A stretch of 64,000 nucleotides of DNA from Schizochytrium sp. TIO01 (GCA_004764695.1 SMSO01000034.1:141501-205500), one strand, 5' to 3'. Counted from the stretch's first letter, positions 18,972 through 30,339 are shown. Translations and numbers: made by a program. Notes: generated by a model from the letters alone, not told the origin.

Positions 18972-21809
18972 ATGAATCAGGATGTAGTGTATGACCCACT
19001 CGACCAAAGGGCAATGAAGCCTTCTGAGGCGTATGCAACATGGGATGGCCTGTACTTTGCATCCTTGGAAACACAACAAATGTATCATCAACTTATCGAG
19101 AAGGGCTTTGAGGTGGTTCTCCATGATGGAAAGCCATCTCTTCGCCCAGCGCAAGCAACACGGATTTGGGCTAATAATCTTGTTCTTAAAGGTGTGAAAA
19201 AGGATAGCCACTATAATCTTGACAAGCTCAAGCCTGGACTTTATACCTTCGTGGCGTCTATTAGCGAGGCACGAAGTCGCATTAGTGGCATTCAAAAGTG
19301 TCACGTGCAACTTGAGGCTTTCAACAATCAAGGGAAAACGCTTGTTCTCTCAGAATCACAGAAAATTCGTATGGGAAATGCACCCCTTGAGATCAAGTTC
19401 GCAATGGAAACAGAAGGAGACGTAAGAATTCGTTTTTACAACCACAGTCTCTTCAATACTGTAAGGGTAAGCAGTTCCCTTGATTTCCGCAAGTTTCCAC
19501 GAATGAGACAGGACTTGTCGGACGCTAAGAAAAAGTCGTCATCAATTGCAGAGTACGGTGAGTTTTCAGTTGAGCTAACCAAAGACTGTTATGGGCTAGG
19601 GTTACATTTGTACTGGCACCCAGAGCTCAACGCAGTTTTTATATACGATATGGACTGTAACAGCACTGCACAGAGGTCTTGTAAAATCGAACATGGCGAC
19701 CGTCTTAAAGCAGTTCAAGGGCAGCGAGTTGAAAATATGACCCTAAGACAAGTTATCAAAGCACTTAGAAATGCACCGACTACTGCAGTTCTTCTTCTTG
19801 AACATGGGGAAGAGGGACTACAACTTAACCCTGATCTACCTGGCTCGCGCGTGTGTCACGTTGACATGCCATTAGAACAGTCCTTAACTACATCTCGTAG
19901 TTCAGTGTGTAGTCCAACCTCTCCGCAGTTGGACGACAACTTGAGCTTGTTTGACTGCATCAAGCTGGGAAGCTTCGAATCTGTTCAGCGCCTTCTCGTA
20001 AGGGATCTAGCTTTGCTCAATACAAGGGACAACCTAAAGAGTCTTACTCCTCTCATGTGGGCAATTCATTCTGAGAGCGGGGGTCATCCCGACATTGCTC
20101 TGTATTTGATTGAAAGCGGGGCAGACATCAACGCTAGAGATAAGATGGGAATGACTATCCTTATGTATGCCTGTCAGTATCGTCAACGACTTGTTGCACA
20201 AGCACTTTTAAAACTTGAGGTTGATCTCAATGCACAAGATATCGAGGGTAGAACTGCTCTAATGTATGCTTGCTTACAAGACCAGGTGGACGTTGTGCGA
20301 GAAATACTCAATATTGGAGCTGATCCTAATCTTCAAGACTCGGAAGGGTTTACTGCTCTTATGTATCCTTGCTGTAAGGAGATCGCTTCTTATGAAGGGG
20401 GGCGCGAAGACGTCGTTGATCCCTTGTCCATGGACTGTGTGCAAACCTGTTGGATTGCGGGCACAGACTTACACATTCAGACAAAGGAAAGGCATCGAGC
20501 GATTGATTTAGCAAGTTGTTTTCATCGTCGAGACATAGAGTCCTTTTTTAATTTCATCATGGATCCTGATGGACTGGCTAAAACTCTTGAGAATGACCTT
20601 CAATTAAATCGCAAATGCATTGTGGCATTTTATAATGCAGAATACCGCACCAAAAAAGACTGTACTCAATATCTCGTTGATGCAGATCTTGTGAAGATGG
20701 GGTTGGACAATCTTCAGCAAAGAAATGCTTTACTTGCATACTTTAATGCAGCGAATGATATACCTATGCTTCCAGTTCCCTCACCCCGTAGTGCCGCCAG
20801 TTCGCTGGAACACCAGTTTTTATCAAGTTTTGAAGCAGAAGAAGTTCCACCTCCGCCACCGCATTCTATATTGCAGCAAACAAATGAAAGCTCTTCGCAT
20901 GCACTGCCTCAGGCAAATATCACATCGCCACATGATAAAGATGTAGTTACTTCAGATACAGCTTATCCTCTTATCAAATCGCTCCAGAGTGGATCGGCAT
21001 CAACTTTACCTTTGCAAAATTTGCAAAGTAAGAGCAACGGTTCTGAACATCTATCGTCCGTTCGTCAACGAAGCACAAGTGATGCAACAATAAAAGAATC
21101 ACCGTCCTCACCTACAGATAGGATGAGTAGGACATCGTTTGATGCGGCAAAGGCTTCTGGGGATGAGACTTCTGCGAACTCTTCTTCCACGGCCTCTGGA
21201 TTATCAACTTCAAGGGTGGAAGCAGGAATCCATCGTTTATCTGGATCTTATCAAACTTGTGGAGTACCCACACATTGCGATGAGAGGAAGACTGAAGTTA
21301 CTGAAAAATTGCAGCCCCGTCACTACGCTACGGCGCCGGGCTCATGTCAAATATTTTCTGAACCTATTTCTTCGCAAATGCAAAGATATGATGCGTTCTT
21401 ATCTCACGACTGGGGTGCACGAGGGCAAGACCACGCCACTGTTCTTGAGATAAGCGAAAAGCTTCGAGGTGCAGGCAAACGAGTCTGGATAGATGAAGAT
21501 TTCCTTGAAGGAAATATTGGAGCAGAGGCAACTGAAGGCTTACAAGCCTCAACAAGAATTCTCTTGTTCATCACGCGCCGGTACATGAATAAACTTGCAC
21601 GCACAATAGATGATGTCTGTAAGAACGAGTTCCTTCAAGCTCGTGAATTCCACAAGCCAGAGGATCTCATTGCTATTGTAATTGACCCAGCTGTGACAGA
21701 TTCGAGCAGATGGACCGGTCTCTTGGCAGAGAGTAAACAAAACGTGATTGATTTCAGTACCCCGGAAAAGCGCAACGCAAACTTCTCGCAACTTCTCACT
21801 CTTCTCTAG
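18972..21809 (+). CDS. Large PDZ-ankyrin-SAM-like-TIR protein
   Basis: A 945-residue protein. Residues 1-190 form an N-terminal region I do not recognise, with alternating strands that suggest a beta-sandwich (a YTFVASISEA strand near 91, VRIRFYNHS near 151). A PDZ domain spans about 196-280 (GLGLHLYW, HGDRLKAVQG, then VIKALRNAP). Ankyrin repeats cover about 325-520 (GMTILMYAC, GRTALMYAC, GFTALMYPC). Residues about 535-595 look like the end of a SAM domain (LVDADLVKMGL, LQQRNALLAYF). A Ser-rich disordered linker of roughly 200 residues leads to the TIR domain at 804-945: YDAFLSHDWG, VWIDEDFLEG, TRILLFITRRY, and CKNEF with Glu886 at the NADase position. The order of scaffold, SAM-like and TIR recalls animal SARM1, though ankyrin replaces the ARM repeats. 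Confidence 0.85.
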   Translation: MNQDVVYDPLDQRAMKPSEAYATWDGLYFASLETQQMYHQLIEKGFEVVLHDGKPSLRPAQATRIWANNLVLKGVKKDSHYNLDKLKPGLYTFVASISEARSRISGIQKCHVQLEAFNNQGKTLVLSESQKIRMGNAPLEIKFAMETEGDVRIRFYNHSLFNTVRVSSSLDFRKFPRMRQDLSDAKKKSSSIAEYGEFSVELTKDCYGLGLHLYWHPELNAVFIYDMDCNSTAQRSCKIEHGDRLKAVQGQRVENMTLRQVIKALRNAPTTAVLLLEHGEEGLQLNPDLPGSRVCHVDMPLEQSLTTSRSSVCSPTSPQLDDNLSLFDCIKLGSFESVQRLLVRDLALLNTRDNLKSLTPLMWAIHSESGGHPDIALYLIESGADINARDKMGMTILMYACQYRQRLVAQALLKLEVDLNAQDIEGRTALMYACLQDQVDVVREILNIGADPNLQDSEGFTALMYPCCKEIASYEGGREDVVDPLSMDCVQTCWIAGTDLHIQTKERHRAIDLASCFHRRDIESFFNFIMDPDGLAKTLENDLQLNRKCIVAFYNAEYRTKKDCTQYLVDADLVKMGLDNLQQRNALLAYFNAANDIPMLPVPSPRSAASSLEHQFLSSFEAEEVPPPPPHSILQQTNESSSHALPQANITSPHDKDVVTSDTAYPLIKSLQSGSASTLPLQNLQSKSNGSEHLSSVRQRSTSDATIKESPSSPTDRMSRTSFDAAKASGDETSANSSSTASGLSTSRVEAGIHRLSGSYQTCGVPTHCDERKTEVTEKLQPRHYATAPGSCQIFSEPISSQMQRYDAFLSHDWGARGQDHATVLEISEKLRGAGKRVWIDEDFLEGNIGAEATEGLQASTRILLFITRRYMNKLARTIDDVCKNEFLQAREFHKPEDLIAIVIDPAVTDSSRWTGLLAESKQNVIDFSTPEKRNANFSQLLTLL

Positions 21810-22328
21810 CTAATTTACTGAATCTACGTGCAAGAGATACTGTTAAGAAGATTCAGGCAATCGCTTGCTGCTGTATACCAGGTAGTAGTATTTCCAAGGA
21901 TGGGAAATCTATCACAAGCCCAAGTTGTAAGTGCTGGACAATCATTGGGTTAAAAAAATAGAGAACTTAACATCTAACTCTTTAAAATTGCAATAGATAT
22001 GAGTTTCGATAGGCTGTCACACGAAATACGTAAGGAATCTCGAGTTTTTTAAATTCTTCGTCGAATCTCTGATTCTATTGAAGACATCCCCCCTTCCCCC
22101 CCCCCCTCCGTGTTTCTCTTTTGCCGTCGGCGAAGGTGTTTGTTGCTGTTGCTTCCTCGAAATAATCTTGCTTGGGAGACGGAAAAAATATTGACAATGC
22201 ATTTTATCAACTCGACCTTCTTTCAATTCTCTCCTCTAATAATGCCAAAGCTTAGCATATTACGGTCAAAAGAGAAAAGCCAAATGCACGTGTAAAAGAC
22301 TGGGGTTTATTAAAAGCCCTAGGCTGAT
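21810..22328. other. Intergenic between convergent genes
   Basis: The spacer holds the 3' ends of the third TIR gene (+) and the SmF-like gene (-). C-rich runs lie at about 22090-22107. No gene is seen. Confidence 0.6.
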
Positions 22329-22844
22329 TTATGCTGCAGTCGCATTAGCCTCAGTTTCAGGAACTTGGCGAACGTAGAGTACATTATTGGTACGGATCAA
22401 CACTTCACCGATGCTGCCTTCAAATTGGCCGTTCAGAAATTCCTGAGTTCCGCTAAGCTGCAAGTTGAAGTAGCTATCAAAGCTGACGAGGTGGCCTTTG
22501 TACTCGTGCTGTCCACCCGAACAAACAAACATATATTAGGGATGGTTAGTTTTCGCTCTTCCCCATTGTAGTCCTTCTCCTCAGAGAACAAAGGTGGCTT
22601 TTCACTACAAAACTTTTGAGATGGTAGCTGTACGCGTTGCACCAATTTTTTAAAAGCAAAAGATAAAACTTACACCCCACTTCAATTTGACGATGACCTC
22701 TTTGCCCACCATATCGGTGAGAAAAGGTTTCGGATTTTGAATTGCTGCCTGTAAACCGCAAGAATCAGTTTTGTGAACGTTATTTCGCATGAAAAACAAC
22801 AACAGAAGAAGACATACAGCATTGAAGATAGTCTCGAAGACCAT
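22329..22844 (-). CDS. Sm protein F (three exons)
   Basis: Reconstructed as three exons on the minus strand: 22818-22844, 22674-22748 and 22329-22508, joined in phase with GT-AG introns (donors GTATGT and GTAAGT). The product is about 93 residues. It carries the Sm1 motif of SmF, NPKPFLTDMVGKEVIVKLKWG, continued across intron 2 by HEYKGHLVSFDSYFNLQL, and the Sm2 motif with GEVLIRTNNVLYVR. Human SmF reads KWGMEYKG at the same junction, which supports the splice. SmF is one of the seven proteins of the ring that binds U snRNAs in the spliceosome. The first exon is only nine codons and its start is the least certain part. Confidence 0.88.
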
Positions 22845-23702
22845 TTGTTTTTGTCAGTCATAGTTTCCACCATATATTTCGGCGCCAAGAAAGAAAACGA
22901 TAGCCTTAGATTGAGCTTGTACACTGGAGATGTTTAGGTAGGTTCATCATCACCAGTCTACGCGATCGCGTAGCTGAGAGACGAGGCGCCCTCGAGGCTT
23001 CGCGAGTGAGCCACGTACCATCTTAGTTGACCTTGGTTATTTGATTGTGTGTTTGTCCGTCTGTTAAGTTTAATACAGGTTGCGAGGCTGCACGATAGGT
23101 CCAGGACAGTCAATGCCAACCCTCCAGTACCGTGCTCTTTGCAATGTATCCTGCGGTGTCGCGATCGCCCGCTCGCTGGTTGTTTAATTGACGACCGAAG
23201 TTCAATTTTAATCATCGATCAATCATTCGCCAAAAAGAATGAAAGTGACTCAAATAATTTTAGACCACTTTCCTTATCTGAGAGCATCTCTTGTTTTGTT
23301 AGCATTTGCTCATTCGTCATTCACAAAGAAAGACTCTGGAGCGAGTTTCTCCTCTGCCCCAAAACAGAGACCAAGAGGAATTTAAAGATGAAGGTACACG
23401 CTATTGAACTCTGCACGACTTGTTTCAAGGTGACATTAGGTTAAAATTAAGGCATAGAAAAGGTGTTTGAGGATTGGTCGGTGAGGGTTATGTATGATCA
23501 AAGTATGAACGAGGCGAAGGTAAAGAAGGAGAGAGAAAAAGTCAAGACAAGTTTTAATATGTTGGAATGGAAGGGCCAAGGAAAGCAAAGCAAAGAAAGG
23601 AAAGGGAGACTGTTACACAGAAGAACAGAGGAACTAGCTTCATTGTATACGTTTGGGTACCCACGTTAAGAAAAAGAAACGTGAGGTCATAACAGACCAA
23701 GT
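22845..23702. other. Promoter side of the SmF-like gene, 3' side of NMD3
   Basis: No gene is recognised in 860 bases. The part adjacent to 22845 should carry the SmF promoter; 23463-23702 is purine-rich and is probably the 3' untranslated region of NMD3. Confidence 0.5.
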
Positions 23703-25433
23703 TTAAAGGGACTCATTATCATCATCGTCTTCAAGGGCATCAGTTGAGTTTTTGTTCTCGCGGGCGAGACTCATCTCATCAAGAAGATGCTCCACACCGA
23801 TAAGCGGGGCATCCTCCTCAATGCCATCCTCCTCGTCGTCATCATCGCCGGTAGCGGCCTGGTTGGTCGTGCGTTTGGGAGTGTGTTTGTAAAGGTTCAT
23901 CTTGGAGCGGAACTCAGCATCTTCCTCGATATCACGCATGAACATCTCACGGTCACGCTCGAGGTTAGCGTCCTTCTCGTCAGTGGAAATCATGCCAAAG
24001 CCAGCATCGACGCCCTCGGCGTTCACCACCATGGACTTGAGCTTCCAGTTCCGGTGCTTGGCAGCTGACTTGCGGTACTTCGGGTAGTGTTTGCGAACGA
24101 GCACAACGTCGGGGATGAGGTCCTTGTCTGCAAGCTTATCTGTGGTTTCGTCGTTGAGGTTGACAGAGCGCATATCGTAGCCGAGAGCCATGTCACCTGG
24201 TTTGAGAACGTAGCCCAAGTGAGTTTGCACGAAGAAGCGATTGTCATTGACGCCAAAGTCATCCTCGCGAGCAATTTCAACGATGGCCATACGGTGCGAG
24301 GAGCTCAAGTTGTCGCCCTTTACAGTCAGAACCGAGTTAGGAAGGCGACCTGCACCACGGGCACGAGTCTTGCCACGACCCTTCTGTCGCCTGCGTTTGC
24401 TGCCGATCTTGACTTGGGGGACTTCTTCGGCTTCGTCCTCCTCATCATCAGGTTGGTTCTGCACAAGCTCTGGCATTTCTTGGAGCTGAACATCGAGCAC
24501 AATGAAAGGCACGAGGCGCAACGAGGAGAGCACTGCGCGAAAGGGCTCTGCGAAGTAGCGTTCTCCGGTGAGCTCAGCAACCTGGCATGTTTTGGGATCG
24601 ATGAAGCGCATGACATTGGTCACAGACTGGCACAATACGAACTGAGAGATAGACCCAATTTTTTGGGCCACAGCCTTGGGCAGACAAATGGCGTCATCGC
24701 GACAAATGGGCACGATCTCGGTGGAGTATGTGAAATTGTGGATAGAGGTGTTGCTCTTGAGATCCTGAGAAATGATCTTCTTGGATGTCTTGTAGCGAAG
24801 CGGGACCACAGTTTCCAGAAAATCAAGGAATCGCACAGCATCATTTCGAGCTGAGAAGAAAAAGTCCACACCATCTGGCATGGGCTCTACTCGCACAGTT
24901 CGTGAGTCCTGCTGGTGCTTAAGAATAAGCTGCTCCAAGTACAGGAATGTACGCTTGTGCTCCACCTTCTGACGCAGCTGCACAACGGAGTTCCAAGTAA
25001 AACTTGCCTCCTGCATGTGACAGTCCTCGCACATTTTATTCTGAACCACAAACTCCACTACGCATGCCTGTTGAAGCTTTACCTGCGGAGCGACCTCGTC
25101 CTGAACCACGAGCTTTACTTTAATACGCTTAGAGTGTTCCTCAGTCCACACAAACGAAGCGTCTACTAAATGAACTTTCGTGAGGCCCTTAATCTTTTTC
25201 AAACACAGCGCCAGGAGACCTTTACTCTCAGGCTCGCAGTAAATCCATCCTGCCTGAGGTTTCTGGTATCGCTCACAGCCTTTACACCGCATGAGCACTC
25301 CGTTTTTCGCTAGCTCTGCAGTCACATCGTGCTTAGTTTGCAGGCACTGAGCGCAAGTGTTTATGCGATTTGCCTGCATGGTGACTCCACACATGCAGCA
25401 CACGCCCATGGTGGGCGCAGCGACACTCGCCAT
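23703..25433 (-). CDS. NMD3: NMD3, 60S ribosomal subunit export adaptor
   Basis: A 576-residue protein. The N terminus has the paired zinc-binding motifs of NMD3: CCMCG with CAQC, then CKGCERY with a nearby Cys, followed by the conserved region around GWIYCEPES. The middle (roughly 110-330) is the long NMD3 beta-rich region with VPICRDDAICLPK and TNVMRFIDPKTCQVAELTG. NMD3 binds the joining face of the pre-60S subunit and bridges it to the exportin CRM1. The C-terminal third is rich in acidic and Lys/Arg stretches, where the shuttling signals sit in known homologues. It is somewhat longer than the human protein because of acidic inserts (about 335-370 and the tail). Single exon. Confidence 0.93.
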   Translation of the reverse strand: MASVAAPTMGVCCMCGVTMQANRINTCAQCLQTKHDVTAELAKNGVLMRCKGCERYQKPQAGWIYCEPESKGLLALCLKKIKGLTKVHLVDASFVWTEEHSKRIKVKLVVQDEVAPQVKLQQACVVEFVVQNKMCEDCHMQEASFTWNSVVQLRQKVEHKRTFLYLEQLILKHQQDSRTVRVEPMPDGVDFFFSARNDAVRFLDFLETVVPLRYKTSKKIISQDLKSNTSIHNFTYSTEIVPICRDDAICLPKAVAQKIGSISQFVLCQSVTNVMRFIDPKTCQVAELTGERYFAEPFRAVLSSLRLVPFIVLDVQLQEMPELVQNQPDDEEDEAEEVPQVKIGSKRRRQKGRGKTRARGAGRLPNSVLTVKGDNLSSSHRMAIVEIAREDDFGVNDNRFFVQTHLGYVLKPGDMALGYDMRSVNLNDETTDKLADKDLIPDVVLVRKHYPKYRKSAAKHRNWKLKSMVVNAEGVDAGFGMISTDEKDANLERDREMFMRDIEEDAEFRSKMNLYKHTPKRTTNQAATGDDDDEEDGIEEDAPLIGVEHLLDEMSLARENKNSTDALEDDDDNESL

Positions 25434-26279
25434 TTTATTGACTTCCTTGCTGAGTGAAGATTGGCAAGCAAGAACCTTGATTCCAGGCCGAGTTTACCAC
25501 GAAACTCGAGACTCTTGACGGACCCAAGTTCGAATCGATCTTAGGACCCGTGAAAACTTCTTTGCAACGACCTCGCGCGCCGCGAAGCCCGCAAAGAGAT
25601 CGGAAACCGACTCCGCTTTGGCGGTTCTGGCGATTACTTCGAATCGAAGAGCTCCGGCACCAACCAGCCACCCGAGTAGTATTCTCGGAATTCCTAGATG
25701 TTCCGGTTCTTTCTTCCGGAATTCCGTCATTTGATTATCACTTATACCTACTATCACCTATGAAGAACAAGGTACGAAACACTATAGCGTAACTACTAAG
25801 TAGTAGTACCTACCATGTAAGTAAGTCTATTCGAGTAGTTCTCTAGCTAGAGTACATGAAACTTGGAATTAGAATTGGAATTGGTGTTTCTGAACATTTG
25901 GGGCACTTGGAGTTTAATTATCTGGATCCTGGTTGGGCTTAATATGGAATTTATGTCTTGCGTTTAGTCTCCAATGGCTTGAGGGCCTCATGCTGCTAGA
26001 ACGAGTGTGGGAGAGTTGTTTGAAAGGTGGTTTGTTTTAAAGAGGCCTATGCAACACGACCAAGATGTAGAGATGGGACTAAGACCATAAATGCAGCGCA
26101 AAAGTAAGCAACTACTTTCAGGGCGTACACAAGAAGTCAGCTCCAGCTCCAAAAGTTGGCATCATAAGTGATGTTTAGCTAGCTCGTAAAATGGGATTTT
26201 TTTTTTTTTTGGCTGTTCACCCGTTGACTGGAAGGGTGCATGCTTGAGATATTCTGAGCGTCGAGTGCGATAGATATCA
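25434..26279. other. NMD3 promoter region and spacer
   Basis: About 850 bases without a recognised gene. Short direct repeats of GTAGTA/CCTAC type lie at 25790-25830. A T run lies at 26198-26211. The first 150 bases upstream of 25433 are the likely NMD3 promoter. Confidence 0.5.
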
Positions 26280-26846
26280 TGCTTCGTGGGGAGACGGTTG
26301 AGGTCCTGGATGGTGCTGGCAATGTTGTGCATTCTCTGGGCCACGGCCTGGCGAAGGCCCGGGGCCGCAAGCGTAAGACCATTACTAACGCTGAGGTTTG
26401 GCATGCCTTTTGCCATTTGGATCAAGACTCACAAGACTTTGAGTGACAAGACGAAGGAGAAGGTTTACATGAATGTGGGACGGTGTGCTGATACGAATGA
26501 CCACACGTCAATGGACAAGGACGAGTGGAATGACTACCACCATGGGCTAGGTCCCAAGAAGATCAAGAGTCTAAGTAACCGTGACTCATTTGATGGTAGT
26601 GTGAACTTTGTGTACGCTCAGCGTGTCGCCGAGCGCTCGGAGGACAAGCGCAACGATACTCACTCGTTTATGATTGAGTTTAGCAAGCAAGGGGATGCCA
26701 ATATGGCTATCAATATTAGTGTTGACGTTGTTTACGTTCAAACTAGCCCCCAAACGAGTGGGGGCAAGACCAAGCGCATTTGCACTACTTTGACGCTTAC
26801 AACCCATAGTACCCCTTGGGTGTTACGAACCACCTTCAACTTGTAA
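26280..26846 (+). pseudogene. Unrecognised coding-like frame, perhaps frame-shifted
   Basis: From about 26400 to the stop at 26844-26846 the sequence has clear coding character on the + strand (about 148 codons with strand-like VNFVYAQRVAE and NISVDVVYVQT segments). Upstream, a different + frame from the ATG at 26280 is also coding-like (LDGAGNVVHSLGHGLA) but ends at 26448. The two would join with one frame change near 26400, suggesting a disabled gene, a sequencing error or a missed intron. A T run precedes it (26198-26211) and an A run follows the stop (26854-26865), which could hint at a retrocopy. I do not recognise the family. Confidence 0.3.
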
Positions 26847-28959
26847 GTGAGACTTAAAAAAAAAAAAGGAAAGAAATGCAACTGCTTTCTTTATCCTGTT
26901 TTAGACTCCCTGCAGGATCATTTTCGCAATTGCTACATGTCCCTAGTTTGGCGATTCCTTGTCCCCGCATAGAGCTGTTATGGTGAGCCATGCGACTATT
27001 TTTTTGTTGTTGTTGTTGGCAATAGTGTTCACTGCATAAATGTGAAGCGGGCTAGGTCATCGCCAAGCACACTCATGATGATGCTGAAATAGAAAACCCC
27101 TAGAATCTAAAAGTTGCAATATTTGCAAGGTTACATAATCCTTAGTATGGTTGCTACGTTGACTGTGAGAAACACAGCCACCGTTTAGACTTGTTTCGTA
27201 TTCTCTCCACTGCGATTGCTATACTGAATTTAGATTTAAAGGAAGACATACTGCTTAGCAACCTTGTGCGATTGTAAGCCTTTGCCCACCAGGACATTTT
27301 GAGGGGGGACTTGTTTCCTTTCCAAGATTCCATGCTTTCATGATCAGTGTCTTTCTCCATTTCTGTCTCTCGCCCATCTTCTTGGCCATATACACGTCTG
27401 CAAGTGCCCACATGTGTCTCTCAGCTCTCAAGCGCGAAAGCAGCACTACGTGAGACTGCAACGGAACTAGGTACCTGGTAGTACACATGCGACTGTGTTT
27501 TGCATTACATTATCACCCCACCTCAAGAGAAGGCCGGTAGGAGGTAGGTACTGCTAACCAAATGTCTATCAAATCGAGAACCGCGGCGTCGAAAATGGGT
27601 CCGCAAAACACAGCTGGCAGTTGCGTCTTTGTGGGCTTGTGAATCACGATTTCCACCGCTCGATATAGAACTTCGCGTTGAATGAATGCTCTAAGTAGGA
27701 TGCAGCGAGAGCCAAAGGCGGCGAGGGAACGCACTGGTGCAGCTTCAATCGTCACGCCCGAGCATGCCGTGATGACTCTCAGAAGCAGATCGCACAGGAC
27801 TAGGCATTGAAGATGTAATGGAGTGGAATGCGAACCGTAGTAGATATCTCACGTGTTTTCAAGAAAACAAAACGTCAAGATGCAAACAAACTGCAAGCGA
27901 GATCCAGACTTTGATAAATCGCTGACTCCGTTGAAGTGCACCATCTTGGACTCAGAGAGTTCTTCTTTAAGGCAAGCTATATGAGCGTCCTCGCGTGACT
28001 GGGCATCCTCCGCCCCGGAGCACTTCTGCGGATGGGCTTCACGAACGCCTCCATCGATGCAATAATCTTAATACCATCCGTCTAAACTTATGAACCTGCT
28101 TTAGAATAGTTTTTTAAGTTAAACAAACATCTGTTGTACCCAGTAATTTATTTGTTGCCAATATTCCTCTTCCTCATGGAGAGAGCATAGGCCTTCAAAG
28201 GCAATAAAATCCTGCATCATGGCAGGCGCGATGAGGCGTGCATGCAAGGTTCGCTATGCAATTCCATTCAATTCAATTCAATTCAAGTCAATCAATTCAA
28301 GTCAAGGCAATCGATTTGATGATGGTATATGTCTTTAAGCATTCTTGTTTTTTTTTTGTTTTTTTTTTTTTCAATTAAAGAATTCTGCACGTGTTGTACT
28401 TTCTTCCTTTCTAACTTTAATTTATCTTTCCTTTTTAAAGCAAAGAAAGGAGGAGCGAAAGTTGGAGACACGCAACTCAGGCCGCTGCAATTCTTGACAG
28501 GAACTAAAGCTGTTCCCGGAGCTTGGCGTCAGTAATTTTGTTTGACGTGCGAGAGAAATACCAACAATATGCGAGTATGGAAGGGGGGAGCCTAAAACCA
28601 AATTAACGACGTGGAGGCAATTTTCATTTATTTGTTTCTTCTAACGTGAAACTAATATAACAAACAAAGCAAAACAAAAAAACTTGAGGAATAAACAATA
28701 ATCATAAAGTAAGAAACATTTAAAAATAAAATTTTTAATAAAATAAAAATTAAAACAAATAAAATTGAACAAGTAAATGGTGATATACCATTCATTACAA
28801 AAGGCAATATCGTTTAAACGTGGTCAATCAGGTGCATCAAAATAAGCGATCGAATGGGTGGCTTGTGGACAGCCAGTGCGAGCTTTGGTAAGCTGCTATG
28901 CTTCCTCTGAGGTACCAGAACTGGTGAAGATATCGTTCTACCTCAAGAGATAAAGAAAG

Positions 28960-29006
28960 CAAACAAGCAAGCAAGCAAGCAAACAAGCAAGCAAGCAAGC
29001 AAGCAG
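28960..29006. repeat. (AAGC)n microsatellite
   Basis: Tetranucleotide tandem repeat of about 45 bases with a few AAAC variants. Confidence 0.9.
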
Positions 29007-29152
29007 TAGGCACCTGCACTGCAGGAAACCACGGCTTTGGCCCATTAATTTCGCTGCATTCAAAGAATTCATTCTCTCTCTCCTTCAGTATTTTTGATGA
29101 TTCCAAAAACAAATTAGATTGATAAACATAAAAACTTTAAAATTATTTTAAC

Positions 29153-29182
29153 CAAAAAAAAAAAAAAAAAAAAAAAAAAAAA
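29153..29182. repeat. Poly-A tract
   Basis: An A run of close to 30 bases marks the change from an AT-rich stretch to a GC-rich one. Confidence 0.9.
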
Positions 29183-30339
29183 CGTTTGTTTTTTCATTCG
29201 CCATTCTTTCCCTTTTCATGAATCAAGTTCAAGATTGCCGCCTCCATCGTGATGGCTCGCGATCTCGCCAGGCCCGCCGCTGGTACCCATCCCTCTCTCG
29301 CGACCCCACGCTCATATCAGGCCCTGCACCATATCGGCTCTGCGGCCCGTGAAGAAATACGCCGTCGATAGCAGCAGCAGCCTCTGGCTTTCCGCTCATT
29401 CGTTCACTCATTCATTCATTTTCTTTCGTTCAATCTGTCTTTCGCGGCGCCTTCAGAAGTTCCAAGCCGCTCTGAGGTGGTTCGGAAACGAGAGCCACGA
29501 TACGAGCCGGCAGTGCACCACGGTGGCTTTGTCGCCGCGCAACAACGTGCCTCGAGGATCTCGGGCGCCCGTCCATGTCAAGGTTCGCTCAGAGTTTGCG
29601 CTGCAACCCAGCGATCGCTTTCCTTGCCGTGGCGATGAGCTGAGAAGACCACCCATCTATCCATCTATCTATTTATCTCTCAAGAACCGCTCCAGACAGA
29701 CAGACTCCTGAGCACTGCCGACCATGGACCTCAGCTCCGTGCTAGGCGCCACCGGACGCGGCACTCGAGGCCGCCAAGCAGACGGTGGCCAGCCACAGCT
29801 CATGCTCATCTCGGCGCAAGATCGGGCGGGTTCTTGAGTTGCCTGTGGTTCGAAGAGGCCAGGGCTAACGTGGACGAGGCCGGCCTCGAGAGCAGCAGCG
29901 ACGACGAGGAGTTGGAGCTCCTCAGCGGCAGCAGCATCTTGAGCGGGTCTGTTCCTGAGTGCCGTCGCGGTGGCGAGTGAGTGAGTGAGCGAATCAAGGC
30001 TAGCAAAGTACCGGCACCGCCAAGGTATACCAAAAGGTTAGTCAATCAATCAACGAACCAAGGACCAGCCAGAAACCAGCCAAGAGTGAGTACCAAGAAA
30101 GCACCCAACACAAAAGCCGTCGAGGCTCACAGAACGCAAGGATGCCGTGCAGATACATATATTCATCCATACGTTCGTACGTACCCACGTGCTACCTAGC
30201 TAGACAGATGCCCAGGTACTGACTGTCAAGTAAGAAAGCCTCGACCTAGGAGCGCTGTGCATGGCAGAAAGCGACTCCTGTGCCTGTGTACGTCGTCACG
30301 CCGGCCGTGGGTCGATGAGGTAACCCAGGTACAGCTTGC

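Noticed and set aside
26162-26425. Minus-strand 87-codon frame opposite the orphan frame
   Set aside because: It overlaps the coding-like + strand sequence and ends in a Lys run produced by the T run at 26198-26211.
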